DNA of 7,642 nt from DAIOHQ01 sp036744635 (GTDB taxonomy: Bacteria; Planctomycetota; Phycisphaerae; Tepidisphaerales; Tepidisphaeraceae): positions 1 to 7,642 of the forward strand of contig DAIOHQ010000237.1 of the NCBI GenBank assembly GCA_036744635.1, read 5' to 3'. Below are positions 1 through 5,602 of this stretch, piece by piece. Below the pieces are notes generated by a model that saw only the letters and a program-made list of their open reading frames with translations, ran no database searches and was not told where the DNA came from. Every line of letters starts with the position of its first letter. Positions within the stretch are counted from its first letter, which is position 1. The position numbers and the translations under genes were made by a program.

Positions 1-2
1 CG

Positions 3-140
3 TACGTGGGCGAGGGGACCGGGAGTGGCATCGCCAAAAATGAGCGCTACACCCATGAACGCCGCGCGCACAGCATTCAATTTGCAACCCCCGCTCCGGC
101 GCATATCATGTTCGCCTCTTCGAGGAATCGCCGATGTTGA
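3..140 (+). CDS. possible 3' end of an upstream gene (partial, unidentified)
   Basis: The third forward frame is open from the left edge to a TGA at 138-140. Its first two dozen codons mostly end in G or C, as in the real genes of this window. The stop overlaps the ATG of the next gene (134) by 7 nt, an arrangement typical of translationally coupled genes. The visible 45 residues run from YVGEGTGSG to SSRNRRC and are rich in Arg and His, with no motif I recognise. The tail could equally be noncoding, since a GC-rich frame of this length can stay open by chance. If real, the gene would sit in an operon with the hydrolase. Confidence 0.35.
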   Translation, partial: YVGEGTGSGIAKNERYTHERRAHSIQFATPAPAHIMFASSRNRRC

Positions 141-1228
141 GCCGTGGAATCATTTTTACCGCCGCCGCCGCCTATCTGCTGGTCCTGGGCTGCGTGATGT
201 GGACCGACAACTCCGGCCCGGCCGCCGCGCGGCGGGCCCGCTCCGGCGAGACCACCACCGTCGCCCGCGGGGCGCCGCTTACCGGCCTGCCCTATCGCAG
301 CGTGGCGATGCAGATTCAGCGCGTGGACTGGATCGAAGAATACAAAAAGAGCATGGACCAGATCGCGGATCTGGGCGCTGATACCGTGCTGCTGGTGATC
401 GACACCCGCCAGGAAAACGGCACTTCCAGCCGCATCTATCTCGACATGCGGATGACGCCCACGCCCGAGCAGCTCGCGGCGCTGATCAAGCACGCCAGGG
501 AGAAAAACCTGCGCGTCATCCTCATGCCGATCGTGCTGCTCGATGCCCCCAAGGGCAACGAATGGCGCGGCACGCTCAAGCCCGAGCACTGGGAAGACTG
601 GTTCAAAAGCTACCGCGAGATGATCACCCATTTTGCCTGGATCGCGCAGGGAAACGGGGCGGATGTGCTGGTGGTGGGATCGGAACTGGTCAGCGCTGAA
701 GGCCACGTCGATGAATGGACCGAGACGATCAAGATGGTGCGCGGCATCTTCAAAGGCCAACTCACCTATTCATCCAACTGGGATCATTACAAGTCGGTGC
801 AGTTCTGGGATCAGCTCGACCTGGTGGGCATGAACAGTTACTGGAAGATGGGCAAGAACCACGACGTGACGGTCGAGCAGATCGAGGAGAAATGGCAGGA
901 AATCCAAGGCGACCTGATCCCATTTTTGGAAAAGACGGAGAAGCCGCTGCTGTTTCTGGAAGTCGGCTGGTGCAGCCTGGCCAACGCGGCCCACGAGCCT
1001 TGGGATTACACCAAGACCGGCGAGGCGATCGACCTGGATCTGCAGAAGCGGCTGTACGAGGCCTTCTTCAAGAGCTGGTACGGCAACCCGCACCTCGGCG
1101 GATTCAGCATCTGGGAATGGCCGCCCGGCGAGGGCGGCGAGGACAACCGCGGCTACACCCCCAAGAACAAGCCGGCCGAGAAGGTGCTGCGGGAATGGAT
1201 GGCCAAGCCGCGCTGGGATGTGAAGTAA
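134..1228 (+). CDS. GH113-like glycoside hydrolase, probable lipoprotein
   Basis: A 364-residue protein that reads like a clan GH-A (TIM barrel) glycosidase closest to family GH113, whose characterised members are beta-mannanases. The N-terminus has a short basic start, a hydrophobic stretch (about 6-19) and VLGC with Cys20, a near-consensus lipobox, so export and lipid anchoring are likely. The barrel starts near residue 55 (RSVAMQIQ). VGSEL places Glu184 at the end of strand 4 as the likely acid/base, and FLEVGW places Glu276 as the likely nucleophile. SSNWD (213-217), MNSYW (233-237) and the C-terminal FSIWEWPP (324-331) look like substrate-cleft strands. The start is chosen from GAGG at 122-125, 8 nt before ATG. 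No sugar-binding module is present. The fold and catalytic pair are well supported; mannan as substrate is only family knowledge. Confidence 0.78.
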   Translation: MLSRGIIFTAAAAYLLVLGCVMWTDNSGPAAARRARSGETTTVARGAPLTGLPYRSVAMQIQRVDWIEEYKKSMDQIADLGADTVLLVIDTRQENGTSSRIYLDMRMTPTPEQLAALIKHAREKNLRVILMPIVLLDAPKGNEWRGTLKPEHWEDWFKSYREMITHFAWIAQGNGADVLVVGSELVSAEGHVDEWTETIKMVRGIFKGQLTYSSNWDHYKSVQFWDQLDLVGMNSYWKMGKNHDVTVEQIEEKWQEIQGDLIPFLEKTEKPLLFLEVGWCSLANAAHEPWDYTKTGEAIDLDLQKRLYEAFFKSWYGNPHLGGFSIWEWPPGEGGEDNRGYTPKNKPAEKVLREWMAKPRWDVK

Positions 1229-1253
1229 GCACCGCCCGCACGCCATCCCAATT

Positions 1254-1332
1254 GTCATTCTGAGGTACTCCGAAGAATCTGGATGGACCGGCGATCGAGG
1301 CCAGATCCTTCGGAGTACCTCAGATGGATGAC
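1254..1332. repeat. long palindrome resembling a dispersed intergenic repeat
   Basis: The left arm (1254-1282, beginning GTCATTCTGAGG) and the right arm (1301-1332, ending GGATGAC) are inverted copies: GTCAT, then TCTGAGGTACTCCGAAG, then ATCTGG. They differ by one substitution and a 3-nt length difference near the outer end. The loop is 18 nt. The opening words (GTCATTCTGAG, GAAGAATCTGG) resemble a family of intergenic palindromes I know from many environmental bacterial genomes, such as Acidobacteria and Chloroflexi. The element sits 26 bp after the hydrolase stop. It could fold as a terminator-like hairpin in that transcript, but no T-run follows on either side, so a dispersed REP- or MITE-like repeat is the better reading. 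Confidence 0.7.
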
Positions 1333-1360
1333 AGTGTGAGATACCGCGGCGCGGTGACAA

Positions 1361-1395
1361 GACAACGGACAACGGACAACCAACAACGGACAACG
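1361..1395 (+). repeat. five tandem heptamers, consensus GACAACG
   Basis: The units are GACAACG, GACAACG, GACAACC, AACAACG and GACAACG, with a partial GACAA just before (1356-1360) and a decayed AACCAAC after. The array ends 8 bp before the aspS ATG, so it fills the place where a Shine-Dalgarno site would be, and none is visible. It resembles the short tandemly repeated heptanucleotides (STRR) described in cyanobacteria. Related heptamers occur on the coding strand upstream of folC. Confidence 0.8.
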
Positions 1396-1403
1396 AACCA
1401 ACC

Positions 1404-3230
1404 ATGGAAGCCATCGAAACCCGTTATCGCACGCACGCGTGCGGGCAACTCCGCAGTTCCGACGTCGCCAGGAGTGTCATGCTGGCCGGCTGGGTCCACA
1501 ACTACCGCGACCACGGCGGGCTGGTCTTCATCGACCTGCGCGACCGCGATGGGCTGACCCAGCTCGTCTTCGATCCGGACATCTGCGGCCAGGCCGTCCA
1601 TGATGAGGCGCGGAAGCTGCGCTCGGAATGGGTGATCTCGGTCAGCGGAGCGGTGCGCGAGCGCGGCCTTGATGCCAGGGGCAAGAGCCTGGCCAACCCG
1701 CGCATGGCCACCGGCGAAATCGAGGTGGCGGCCAAGGCGCTGAATGTGTTGTCGATCTCGCCGACGCCGCCGTTTCTCCCGGATGAGCACGAAACCGTTC
1801 ACGAAGAGCACCGCCTGCAGTATCGCTACATCGACCTGCGCCGGCCCGAGATGCAGCAGACCCTGCGCACGCGCCATCGCGTGACCAAGATCATGCGCGA
1901 CTACCTCGGCGAGCTGGGATTCTGGGAAATCGAAACGCCGTTTCTCACCAAGAGCACGCCGGAGGGCAGCCGGGATTTCATTGTTCCCTCGCGCCTCGTC
2001 CCCGGCAGCTTCTACGCCCTGCCGCAGTCGCCGCAGCTTTTCAAGCAGATCCTGATGGTGGGGGGGTGCGACAAGTACATGCAGATCGTGCGCTGCTTCC
2101 GCGATGAGGACCCGCGGGCGGATCGGCAGGCGGAGTTCACCCAGCTTGACGTGGAGATGTCCTTCATCGACCGCGAGAACATCATCACCATCACCGAAGG
2201 CCTGCTGCGCCAGCTCTGGAAGGAAATTCTCGGCAAGGAAATTCCCAATCCCGTGCCGCACATGGAATATGAAGAAGCGGTGAACAAGTACGGCAGTGAC
2301 CGGCCGGACCTGCGCTTCGGCATGGAGCTGCACGACATCACCGATTTGGCGCACACCACTGAATTCGGCGTGTTCAAGAACGCGCCGATGGTGAAGTGCA
2401 TCGTCGTTCCCGGCGGGGCGAAGCTGACGCGCAAGGAGACCGATGCCCTGGCGGATTGGTCCAAGGGATTCGGCGCAAAAGGATTGGCGGTGACGAAAGT
2501 TATCAAGGCCGCCGACGGCAATCTCGGCTTCGACACCGGTGTCGGCAAGTTCATTGCTCCCATCGCGGCACCGCTCATTGGGCGCATCGGCGCTGCCGAG
2601 GGCGACCTGCTCGCCTTCGCCGCCGACAAGCCCAAGGTGGTTCACAAGGTCCTCGGCGAGCTGCGCCTGAAGATGGCCCGCGACATGCAGATGAAGCCAT
2701 GCGCCGAATTCGCCTGGGTCTGGATCGTCAACTTCCCGCTGGTGGAGTTCGATGAGGAGGAGAAGAAATGGGCGGCCACCCATCATCCCTTCACCTCGCC
2801 GCTGGATGAGGACATCCCCAACCTCGCCAGCCCCGATCCGGAAGTGATCGGCAAGATGCGCTCCAAGGCCTACGACATCGTGGTCAACGGCTCGGAATTG
2901 GGCGGCGGCTCGATCCGTATTCACCGCATGGACATCCAGCAGCAGGTGTTCTCCCTGCTGGGCGTGGACGAGGCCAGCCAGAAACAGAAATTCGGCTTCC
3001 TGCTCGATGCCCTGCAATACGGCGCCCCGCCCCACGGCGGCATCGCCCTTGGCCTGGACCGGGTGGTGATGATCCTCCGCGGCCTGCACAACATCCGCGA
3101 CGTCATCGCCTTCCCCAAAACCCAAAGCGGCTCGGACCTGATGTGCGGCAGCCCCAGCCCCATCGACGACCGCCAGATGCGCGAGGCGCACATCAAGCTG
3201 AATCTGCCGGCGACCACGGTGCCCAAGTGA
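1404..3230 (+). CDS. aspS: aspartyl-tRNA synthetase (bacterial type, likely non-discriminating)
   Basis: A 608-residue class II synthetase that charges tRNA with aspartate in the cytoplasm, with full bacterial AspRS architecture. An N-terminal OB-fold anticodon-binding domain (about 10-115) contains GWVHNYRDHGG and FIDLRDRDG. Motif 1 and the flexible loop follow (172-195, STPEGSRDF), then the aspartate/ATP site with QSPQLFKQ (208-215) and motif 2 FRDEDPRADRQ (232-242). The bacterial GAD insertion domain spans about 310-415 (VPGGAKLTR, GFGAKGLA), then GGGSIRIH (500-507) and motif 3 GLDRVVMIL (550-558). Length is normal. His37 sits where non-discriminating enzymes such as that of Pseudomonas carry His31, suggesting it can also make Asp-tRNA-Asn for an amidotransferase. 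The ATG is fixed by RTHACGQL, the usual N-terminal start of the family. There is no Shine-Dalgarno; heptamers abut the start. Confidence 0.97.
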   Translation: MEAIETRYRTHACGQLRSSDVARSVMLAGWVHNYRDHGGLVFIDLRDRDGLTQLVFDPDICGQAVHDEARKLRSEWVISVSGAVRERGLDARGKSLANPRMATGEIEVAAKALNVLSISPTPPFLPDEHETVHEEHRLQYRYIDLRRPEMQQTLRTRHRVTKIMRDYLGELGFWEIETPFLTKSTPEGSRDFIVPSRLVPGSFYALPQSPQLFKQILMVGGCDKYMQIVRCFRDEDPRADRQAEFTQLDVEMSFIDRENIITITEGLLRQLWKEILGKEIPNPVPHMEYEEAVNKYGSDRPDLRFGMELHDITDLAHTTEFGVFKNAPMVKCIVVPGGAKLTRKETDALADWSKGFGAKGLAVTKVIKAADGNLGFDTGVGKFIAPIAAPLIGRIGAAEGDLLAFAADKPKVVHKVLGELRLKMARDMQMKPCAEFAWVWIVNFPLVEFDEEEKKWAATHHPFTSPLDEDIPNLASPDPEVIGKMRSKAYDIVVNGSELGGGSIRIHRMDIQQQVFSLLGVDEASQKQKFGFLLDALQYGAPPHGGIALGLDRVVMILRGLHNIRDVIAFPKTQSGSDLMCGSPSPIDDRQMREAHIKLNLPATTVPK

Positions 3231-3250
3231 GCTGTGGCTTAGCGCAAGAG

Positions 3251-3415
3251 TTATCGAGCATCCAGCCAGCGGCTGTATATCCCGATGGCCGCATTCAAAC
3301 GCCGCTTTTCATCATCGAGTAGATCGTCTCGATTGCGGATGCTCTTGAGCGCGTGCAGCAATTGCTCAACTCCGTCCGTCAGACCATAGTGTGGCCACCG
3401 ACATTCTACGCCCAT
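3251..3415 (-). CDS. small protein of 54 residues, third in the nucleotidyltransferase cluster
   Basis: A short frame running from ATG at 3413-3415 to TAA at 3251-3253. The predicted protein begins MGVECRWPHYGLTDGVEQLL and ends IYSRWLDAR. Its middle is charged and amphipathic (LLHALKSIRNRDD, then LDDEKRRLNAAI), which suggests helices and a real protein rather than a chance frame. No family is recognised. It begins 21 nt after the nucleotidyltransferase stop and lies in the same frame, with only sense codons between TGA (3437-3439) and this ATG. It is therefore either a separate coupled gene or a C-terminal segment cut off by a stop. A GAGG lies 13 nt before the ATG, too far for a good ribosome site. 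It ends 20 bp from the convergent aspS stop, with no clear terminator between. Confidence 0.5.
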   Translation of the reverse strand: MGVECRWPHYGLTDGVEQLLHALKSIRNRDDLLDDEKRRLNAAIGIYSRWLDAR

Positions 3416-3436
3416 CGGACGGACGTGCCTCGCTGC

Positions 3437-3949
3437 TCACTCCTTTTTCCCCTGCTCCTCCCGAATGCGCTTGATGGCCAGGAGTTGAAAGAGCGAATCG
3501 CGATCCTTGGCTCGACCGATGTGCTCTTTGATCCGGATCAAGTCATCCAGGTCTATTACGTCCAGTTCGAGCTTGCCGATCTCATAGACGGTTGCCTTCT
3601 TTTTCAAGGCGCCGTAATCGCCGATCGGCTCGACGTAGCCCAGCAAGTCGAGTTTGCCGATGATCGTGTCGAACGTGTAATTGCTGCCGAGGGCAAATGC
3701 TCGCGCATCGAGGATCAGGGGCAGATCGGCGGGCGCGCCGCGCAGAGTCGGCTTCAATTCCGGCATCGCTTTCGCCAGACGTTCGAGGTTCTCGCGGCTT
3801 CGCTCGTAACAGAGATCGACGTCATACGTGACGCGCGGACTGCCAAACAGATATTCCGCCTGCCCACCGATGACGATGAATTTAACTCCGTGCCTGGCCA
3901 GCAGTGCCGCCGCCCGTTCCAGGCGGGTTGGATCGTTTTTCTCTGGCAT
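3437..3949 (-). CDS. nucleotidyltransferase-fold protein (MNT-like, putative toxin-antitoxin or modification enzyme)
   Basis: A 170-residue protein with the minimal nucleotidyltransferase signature. FIVIGGQAEYLFGS (24-37) is the glycine-rich turn, followed by R39, T41 and the metal-binding pair Asp43/Asp45 (TYDVDLCYE). A likely third acidic residue is Asp101 in GKLDLLG, or Asp130 in KLELDVIDL. The C-terminal part, DLDDLIRIKEHIGRAKDRD (133-151), matches the DL..LK...GR.KD ending of small stand-alone nucleotidyltransferases. Such proteins transfer a nucleotide to RNA or protein and often act in toxin-antitoxin pairs, but the target here cannot be read from sequence. No HEPN partner is visible. 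The ATG has no strong Shine-Dalgarno and lies inside the upstream small gene, so translation probably depends on coupling. The fold is fairly certain; a toxin-antitoxin role is speculation. Confidence 0.82.
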   Translation of the reverse strand: MPEKNDPTRLERAAALLARHGVKFIVIGGQAEYLFGSPRVTYDVDLCYERSRENLERLAKAMPELKPTLRGAPADLPLILDARAFALGSNYTFDTIIGKLDLLGYVEPIGDYGALKKKATVYEIGKLELDVIDLDDLIRIKEHIGRAKDRDSLFQLLAIKRIREEQGKKE

Positions 3950-4118
3950 AAGCCCGCAATCTTATCATGTCTGTCGTCGCGCGGTCACCCAGCCTGAGGC
4001 GCTCGATGGGAGATAACCGCAGGTTCGATCGGATCAGCGACAAATCCACCCCGTTCTCGTCCTGTTCGCCGTACTGGTGCGGCCCGCAGTTCGCCTTGAT
4101 GTATTCCTCGAGTGTCAT
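3882..4118 (-). CDS. small conserved-looking protein preceding the nucleotidyltransferase
   Basis: A 78-residue protein beginning MTLEEYIKANCGPHQYGEQD. The centre, GVDLSLIRSNLRLSPIERLR (23-42), is the recognisable part: I know short proteins with a D-L-S-L-I-R-x-N-L-x-L-(S/T)-P-x-E-R-L core encoded directly before nucleotidyltransferases of this type, but I cannot name a family. The core is probably two short helices, perhaps an interaction module for the enzyme. The last 22 residues (from about 57) overlap the nucleotidyltransferase gene in another frame and turn into Gly/Pro/Ser-rich sequence, so the functional end may be earlier and the tail a by-product of a lost stop. The start is supported by a TATAAT box 9 nt upstream and by the family-like N-terminus; there is no Shine-Dalgarno. 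Confidence 0.72.
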   Translation of the reverse strand: MTLEEYIKANCGPHQYGEQDENGVDLSLIRSNLRLSPIERLRLGDRATTDMIRLRAYAREKRSNPPGTGGGTAGQARS

Positions 4119-4120
4119 GG

Positions 4121-4145
4121 CGCTGGAATTATATTCGTTCCAGCG
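4121..4145 (-). promoter_or_regulatory. -10 box inside a perfect dyad: putative autoregulated, leaderless promoter
   Basis: CGCTGGAA (4121-4128) and TTCCAGCG (4138-4145) form a perfect 8-bp inverted repeat with a 9-bp spacer. On the minus strand a perfect TATAAT occupies 4133-4128, overlapping the dyad. With 9 nt between TATAAT and the ATG at 4118, transcription would start at or within a few bases of the start codon, which fits the absence of a Shine-Dalgarno. A repressor bound to the dyad would block RNA polymerase, the usual layout of autoregulated small operons. No convincing -35 box is seen. As an alternative, the dyad could be chance. Confidence 0.5.
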
Positions 4146-4201
4146 GAGCCCGTCGCCGGCGGCGAGAAGCTATGGGGCGAAAATAACAGGATTTTTTAGT
4201 C

Positions 4202-4231
4202 TTGACATCGCGGCGCGGCCGGTGATTTACT
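4202..4231 (+). promoter_or_regulatory. sigma70-like promoter
   Basis: A perfect TTGACA (4202-4207) is followed after 18 bp by TTTACT (4226-4231), 4 of 6 matches to TATAAT. It points to the right, towards the palindromic element and the strong ribosome-binding site at 4343. No gene on the + strand upstream could use this DNA otherwise. Confidence 0.5.
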
Positions 4232-4234
4232 AAG

Positions 4235-4331
4235 GCGGCGCGCACGAATAACTTGTGCAATTTTCTCGTCGCCGCTCGGATTTTTCCGTCGATCACTCGC
4301 GTCGTCTGCATAGGTTATTCGTGCGCGACAC
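4235..4331. mobile_element. 97-bp palindromic MITE-like element or regulatory leader hairpin
   Basis: Arms 4239-4259 and 4307-4327 pair over 21 positions: 13 outer pairs around GCGCACGAATAAC plus the next outer C-G are perfect, and the inner part contains two G.U pairs when read as + strand RNA. The 47-nt loop holds a small CGGA-TTTT-TCCG hairpin (4277-4288). The pentamer CTAAG occurs at 4230-4234 and 4332-4336, each 4 nt outside the stem, as expected for a 5-bp target duplication around a 97-bp insertion with imperfect 25-bp terminal repeats. Removing the insertion and one CTAAG would join TTTACT to TTGAAAGGGAGGTG and ATG, an ordinary compact promoter and leader. No coding capacity. The alternative is a native structured 5' leader. 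Confidence 0.5.
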
Positions 4332-4812
4332 CTAAGTTGAAAGGGAGGTGTGCAATGTCCGAATTTACCCAATTGCCTGCGGAGGTGCGTGGAGCTGGAT
4401 GAGAGTCAATTCCCCGGCGCAAGGCCATGCCGCGCTTTGAATCGCTCGCTGGAAGCGTTCCGACTGAAGTTGCGCCGTCAACGCTCGGATGGTTTGTTTG
4501 GTCGTTGATCAGGGCGGTGCGGATTTGAGCATAAGAGTAATAACCAGAAAGCACAGTGCTGCTTCCGCCCAACGTGCCGGTGCCGGGCGTGGCCGCCATC
4601 GTGATGTTGATCGTGACCGGGTCGCTATACAGGGATTGAAACTGCTGCGCGGCGTAATCAAACGCGGCATCGGCAAACACCTTGTCGCCTGCCGACAAAT
4701 TCGCCGCCACCGAAGCGGCGTCGGTGCGGGTGATGATAAGCGCATGGGCCGGCGCGCCCCACGCCCAAATCGTCAACGACGACAATACTACAACCAATAA
4801 CCGCTTTTGCAT
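4315..4812 (-). pseudogene. 5' fragment of a secreted (PEP-CTERM-type) metalloprotease gene
   Basis: The reading frame starts at ATG 4812 with GGGAGG at 4817-4822. Residues 1-24 form a clean signal peptide (MQKR, then LLVVVLSSLTIWAWG, cleavage after APAHA). The following 100 residues (FADAAFDYAAQQFQSLYSDP, VTINITMAATPGTGTLGGSS, YSYAQIRTALINDQ, VGTLPASD) match, from memory, the start of the exported metalloprotease family NF038122, common in planctomycetes and other PEP-CTERM bacteria. Similarity ends at about position 4441. The frame runs on for some 42 residues of unrelated sequence to TAA in the palindrome arm. The HExxH zinc site and sorting signal, which lie further downstream in the family, are absent, so the product cannot be an active protease. 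Confidence 0.6.
4355..4402 (+). pseudogene. 5' stub of a + strand gene with strong ribosome-binding site (15 codons)
   Basis: GGGAGGTG (4343-4350) is the best Shine-Dalgarno in the window and is ideally spaced before ATG 4355. It leads only to MSEFTQLPAEVRGAG and TGA. One frame over (+1), reading continues to a stop near 4506 with a plausible stretch beginning VELDESQFPGA, so a frameshift or a deletion junction could explain the early stop. ACACCT (4328-4333) can pair with AGGTGT (4346-4351) and mask the ribosome site. A genuine 15-residue peptide or leader peptide is possible, but a gene beheaded by rearrangement is more likely because the next gene fragment points the opposite way and is cut on the same side. 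Confidence 0.35.
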
Positions 4813-4860
4813 TTTGCCTCCCGGCAACCGGCTCCTACGCACCCCTGCAATGATCCTCAG

Positions 4861-4888
4861 ATAATACAGCGCTGGCCAAGCCCTGCAA
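4861..4888 (-). promoter_or_regulatory. promoter of the truncated metalloprotease
   Basis: On the minus strand TATTAT (4866-4861, 5 of 6 matches, preceded by TG) lies 16 bp after TTGCAG (4888-4883). The transcript would start near 4854 and have a leader of about 40 nt before ATG 4812. This suggests the 5' end of the remnant is intact. Confidence 0.4.
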
Positions 4889-4902
4889 TTGAAATTCCGT
4901 GA

Positions 4903-5217
4903 CATTTTTTCAACTATTTTGCTGGTACTCCTGTCTTAAAGGGGCCGGAATCCGGCTCGCCGCGCTATCTTTACTCCAAGCTCTCGGAGCTGAAGATCGA
5001 CATGCTGGCCGAGGCCACCAAGGATGCCACGTTGCGGGCCACGCAGGTCGTCACCAACGCCAACGGCAAGCTCGGTCCGCTCGTCGAGGCCAAAATGGGC
5101 GTGATGCAGATCAACGCCAAAGGCGTCACCGATGTCTCCGGCACCGGCAACAACGACACCACCAGCCTCGAAAAAGAAATCCTCGCCGTGGTTACGGTCT
5201 GGTTTGAACTGAGATAG
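4903..5217 (+). pseudogene. 3' fragment of a SIMPL-domain (DUF541) protein gene
   Basis: The frame opens after a TGA at 4900-4902 and ends with TAG at 5215-5217. From about 4948, SGSPRYLYSKLSELKIDMLA, then EATKDATLRATQVVTNANGK, LGPLVEAKMGVMQI, TTSLEKEILAVVTVWFELR match the last third of a SIMPL-domain protein of planctomycete type: the helix that follows YLYTKL, the GVMQI strand and the closing T-S-x-E-K-(E/D)-I-x-A-V-V strand. SIMPL proteins are usually envelope-associated and of poorly known function. The family is over 200 residues and starts with a signal or membrane segment, so more than half is missing. ATG 5002 could start a 71-residue product but has no ribosome site. Codon use is that of a real gene, so the truncation is probably recent. 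Confidence 0.75.
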
Positions 5218-5279
5218 ATAAACAGATGAACTGGGAACGCACATAGTCCCACCCCCTTTGCGTTTTCGTGATAGTTTTC

Positions 5280-5304
5280 AGCGGTGTTTCGCCGCTTTGG
5301 TTTT
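5280..5304 (+). terminator. rho-independent terminator after the SIMPL remnant
   Basis: AGCGGTG (5280-5286), TTT, CGCCGCT (5290-5296) form a 7-bp stem with one U.G pair that exists only in + strand RNA, followed by TTGGTTTT. The orientation fits the SIMPL gene ending at 5217. The T-run reaches the stop codon of the convergent HicB gene. Confidence 0.6.
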
Positions 5305-5509
5305 ATGCATAGAGCAGCCTTCCCCGCGGCGTTGGGACGGGTCGGTTGAGGGAGCGGGCGGTTTCGATCCATTCTTTGGCAATGCGTTCCACCGCAGCCA
5401 ACGCCTTCGCCTTGGAAGCGCCGTCGGCGGCGCAGCCCGGCAACTCGGGGACTTCGGCAATAAACGCCTCGTCCTCAGCGCTCCAGTAGATAATCACTTC
5501 GTACTTCAT
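5303..5509 (-). CDS. orphan HicB-family antitoxin-like protein
   Basis: A 68-residue protein covering the whole HicB-like partial RNase H fold: strands MKYEVIIYWSAEDEAFIAEV, the diagnostic PELPGCAADG turn (21-30), a helix from SKAKALAAVERIAKEWIETA and the ending RPVPTPRGRLLYA. Typical HicB antitoxins neutralise the HicA mRNA interferase. This short form lacks a C-terminal DNA-binding domain. AGGAGAGG (5513-5520) gives a good ribosome-binding site before ATG 5509. No HicA-like frame is present on either side: upstream are 90 nt, a terminator and then folC; downstream is the SIMPL remnant on the other strand. It is therefore a solitary member, which is common in environmental genomes, and its present role is unknown. 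Confidence 0.88.
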   Translation of the reverse strand: MKYEVIIYWSAEDEAFIAEVPELPGCAADGASKAKALAAVERIAKEWIETARSLNRPVPTPRGRLLYA

Positions 5510-5602
5510 ACACCTCTCCTACACGCTCAGTCCATATCTTACTAAATAGACGGCACGAGCTTCACGTCCTTTGCGTTGTTTTCACGCCAAACTGCGACAA
5601 AT

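Noticed and set aside
77..760. A 227-codon minus-strand frame opposite the hydrolase
   Set aside because: Antisense shadow: no motif, and the + strand frame has signal peptide, barrel strands and both catalytic Glu.
1320..3191. A 623-codon open frame on the minus strand opposite aspS
   Set aside because: Its translation is His/Ala/Val/Asp-rich with no domain. It mirrors the GC-rich codon pattern of aspS, whose motifs are unmistakable on the + strand.
3437..3439. TGA as a selenocysteine codon joining the nucleotidyltransferase to the small ORF
   Set aside because: No SECIS-like hairpin is evident just after the TGA, and the family does not use selenocysteine as far as I know. A plain stop is simpler.
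3353..3997. A 214-codon + strand frame opposite the nucleotidyltransferase
   Set aside because: No recognisable features, while the minus strand carries the full nucleotidyltransferase signature.
4489..4800. A 103-codon + strand frame opposite the metalloprotease remnant
   Set aside because: Arg/Gly-rich antisense translation. The minus strand has the signal peptide and family words.
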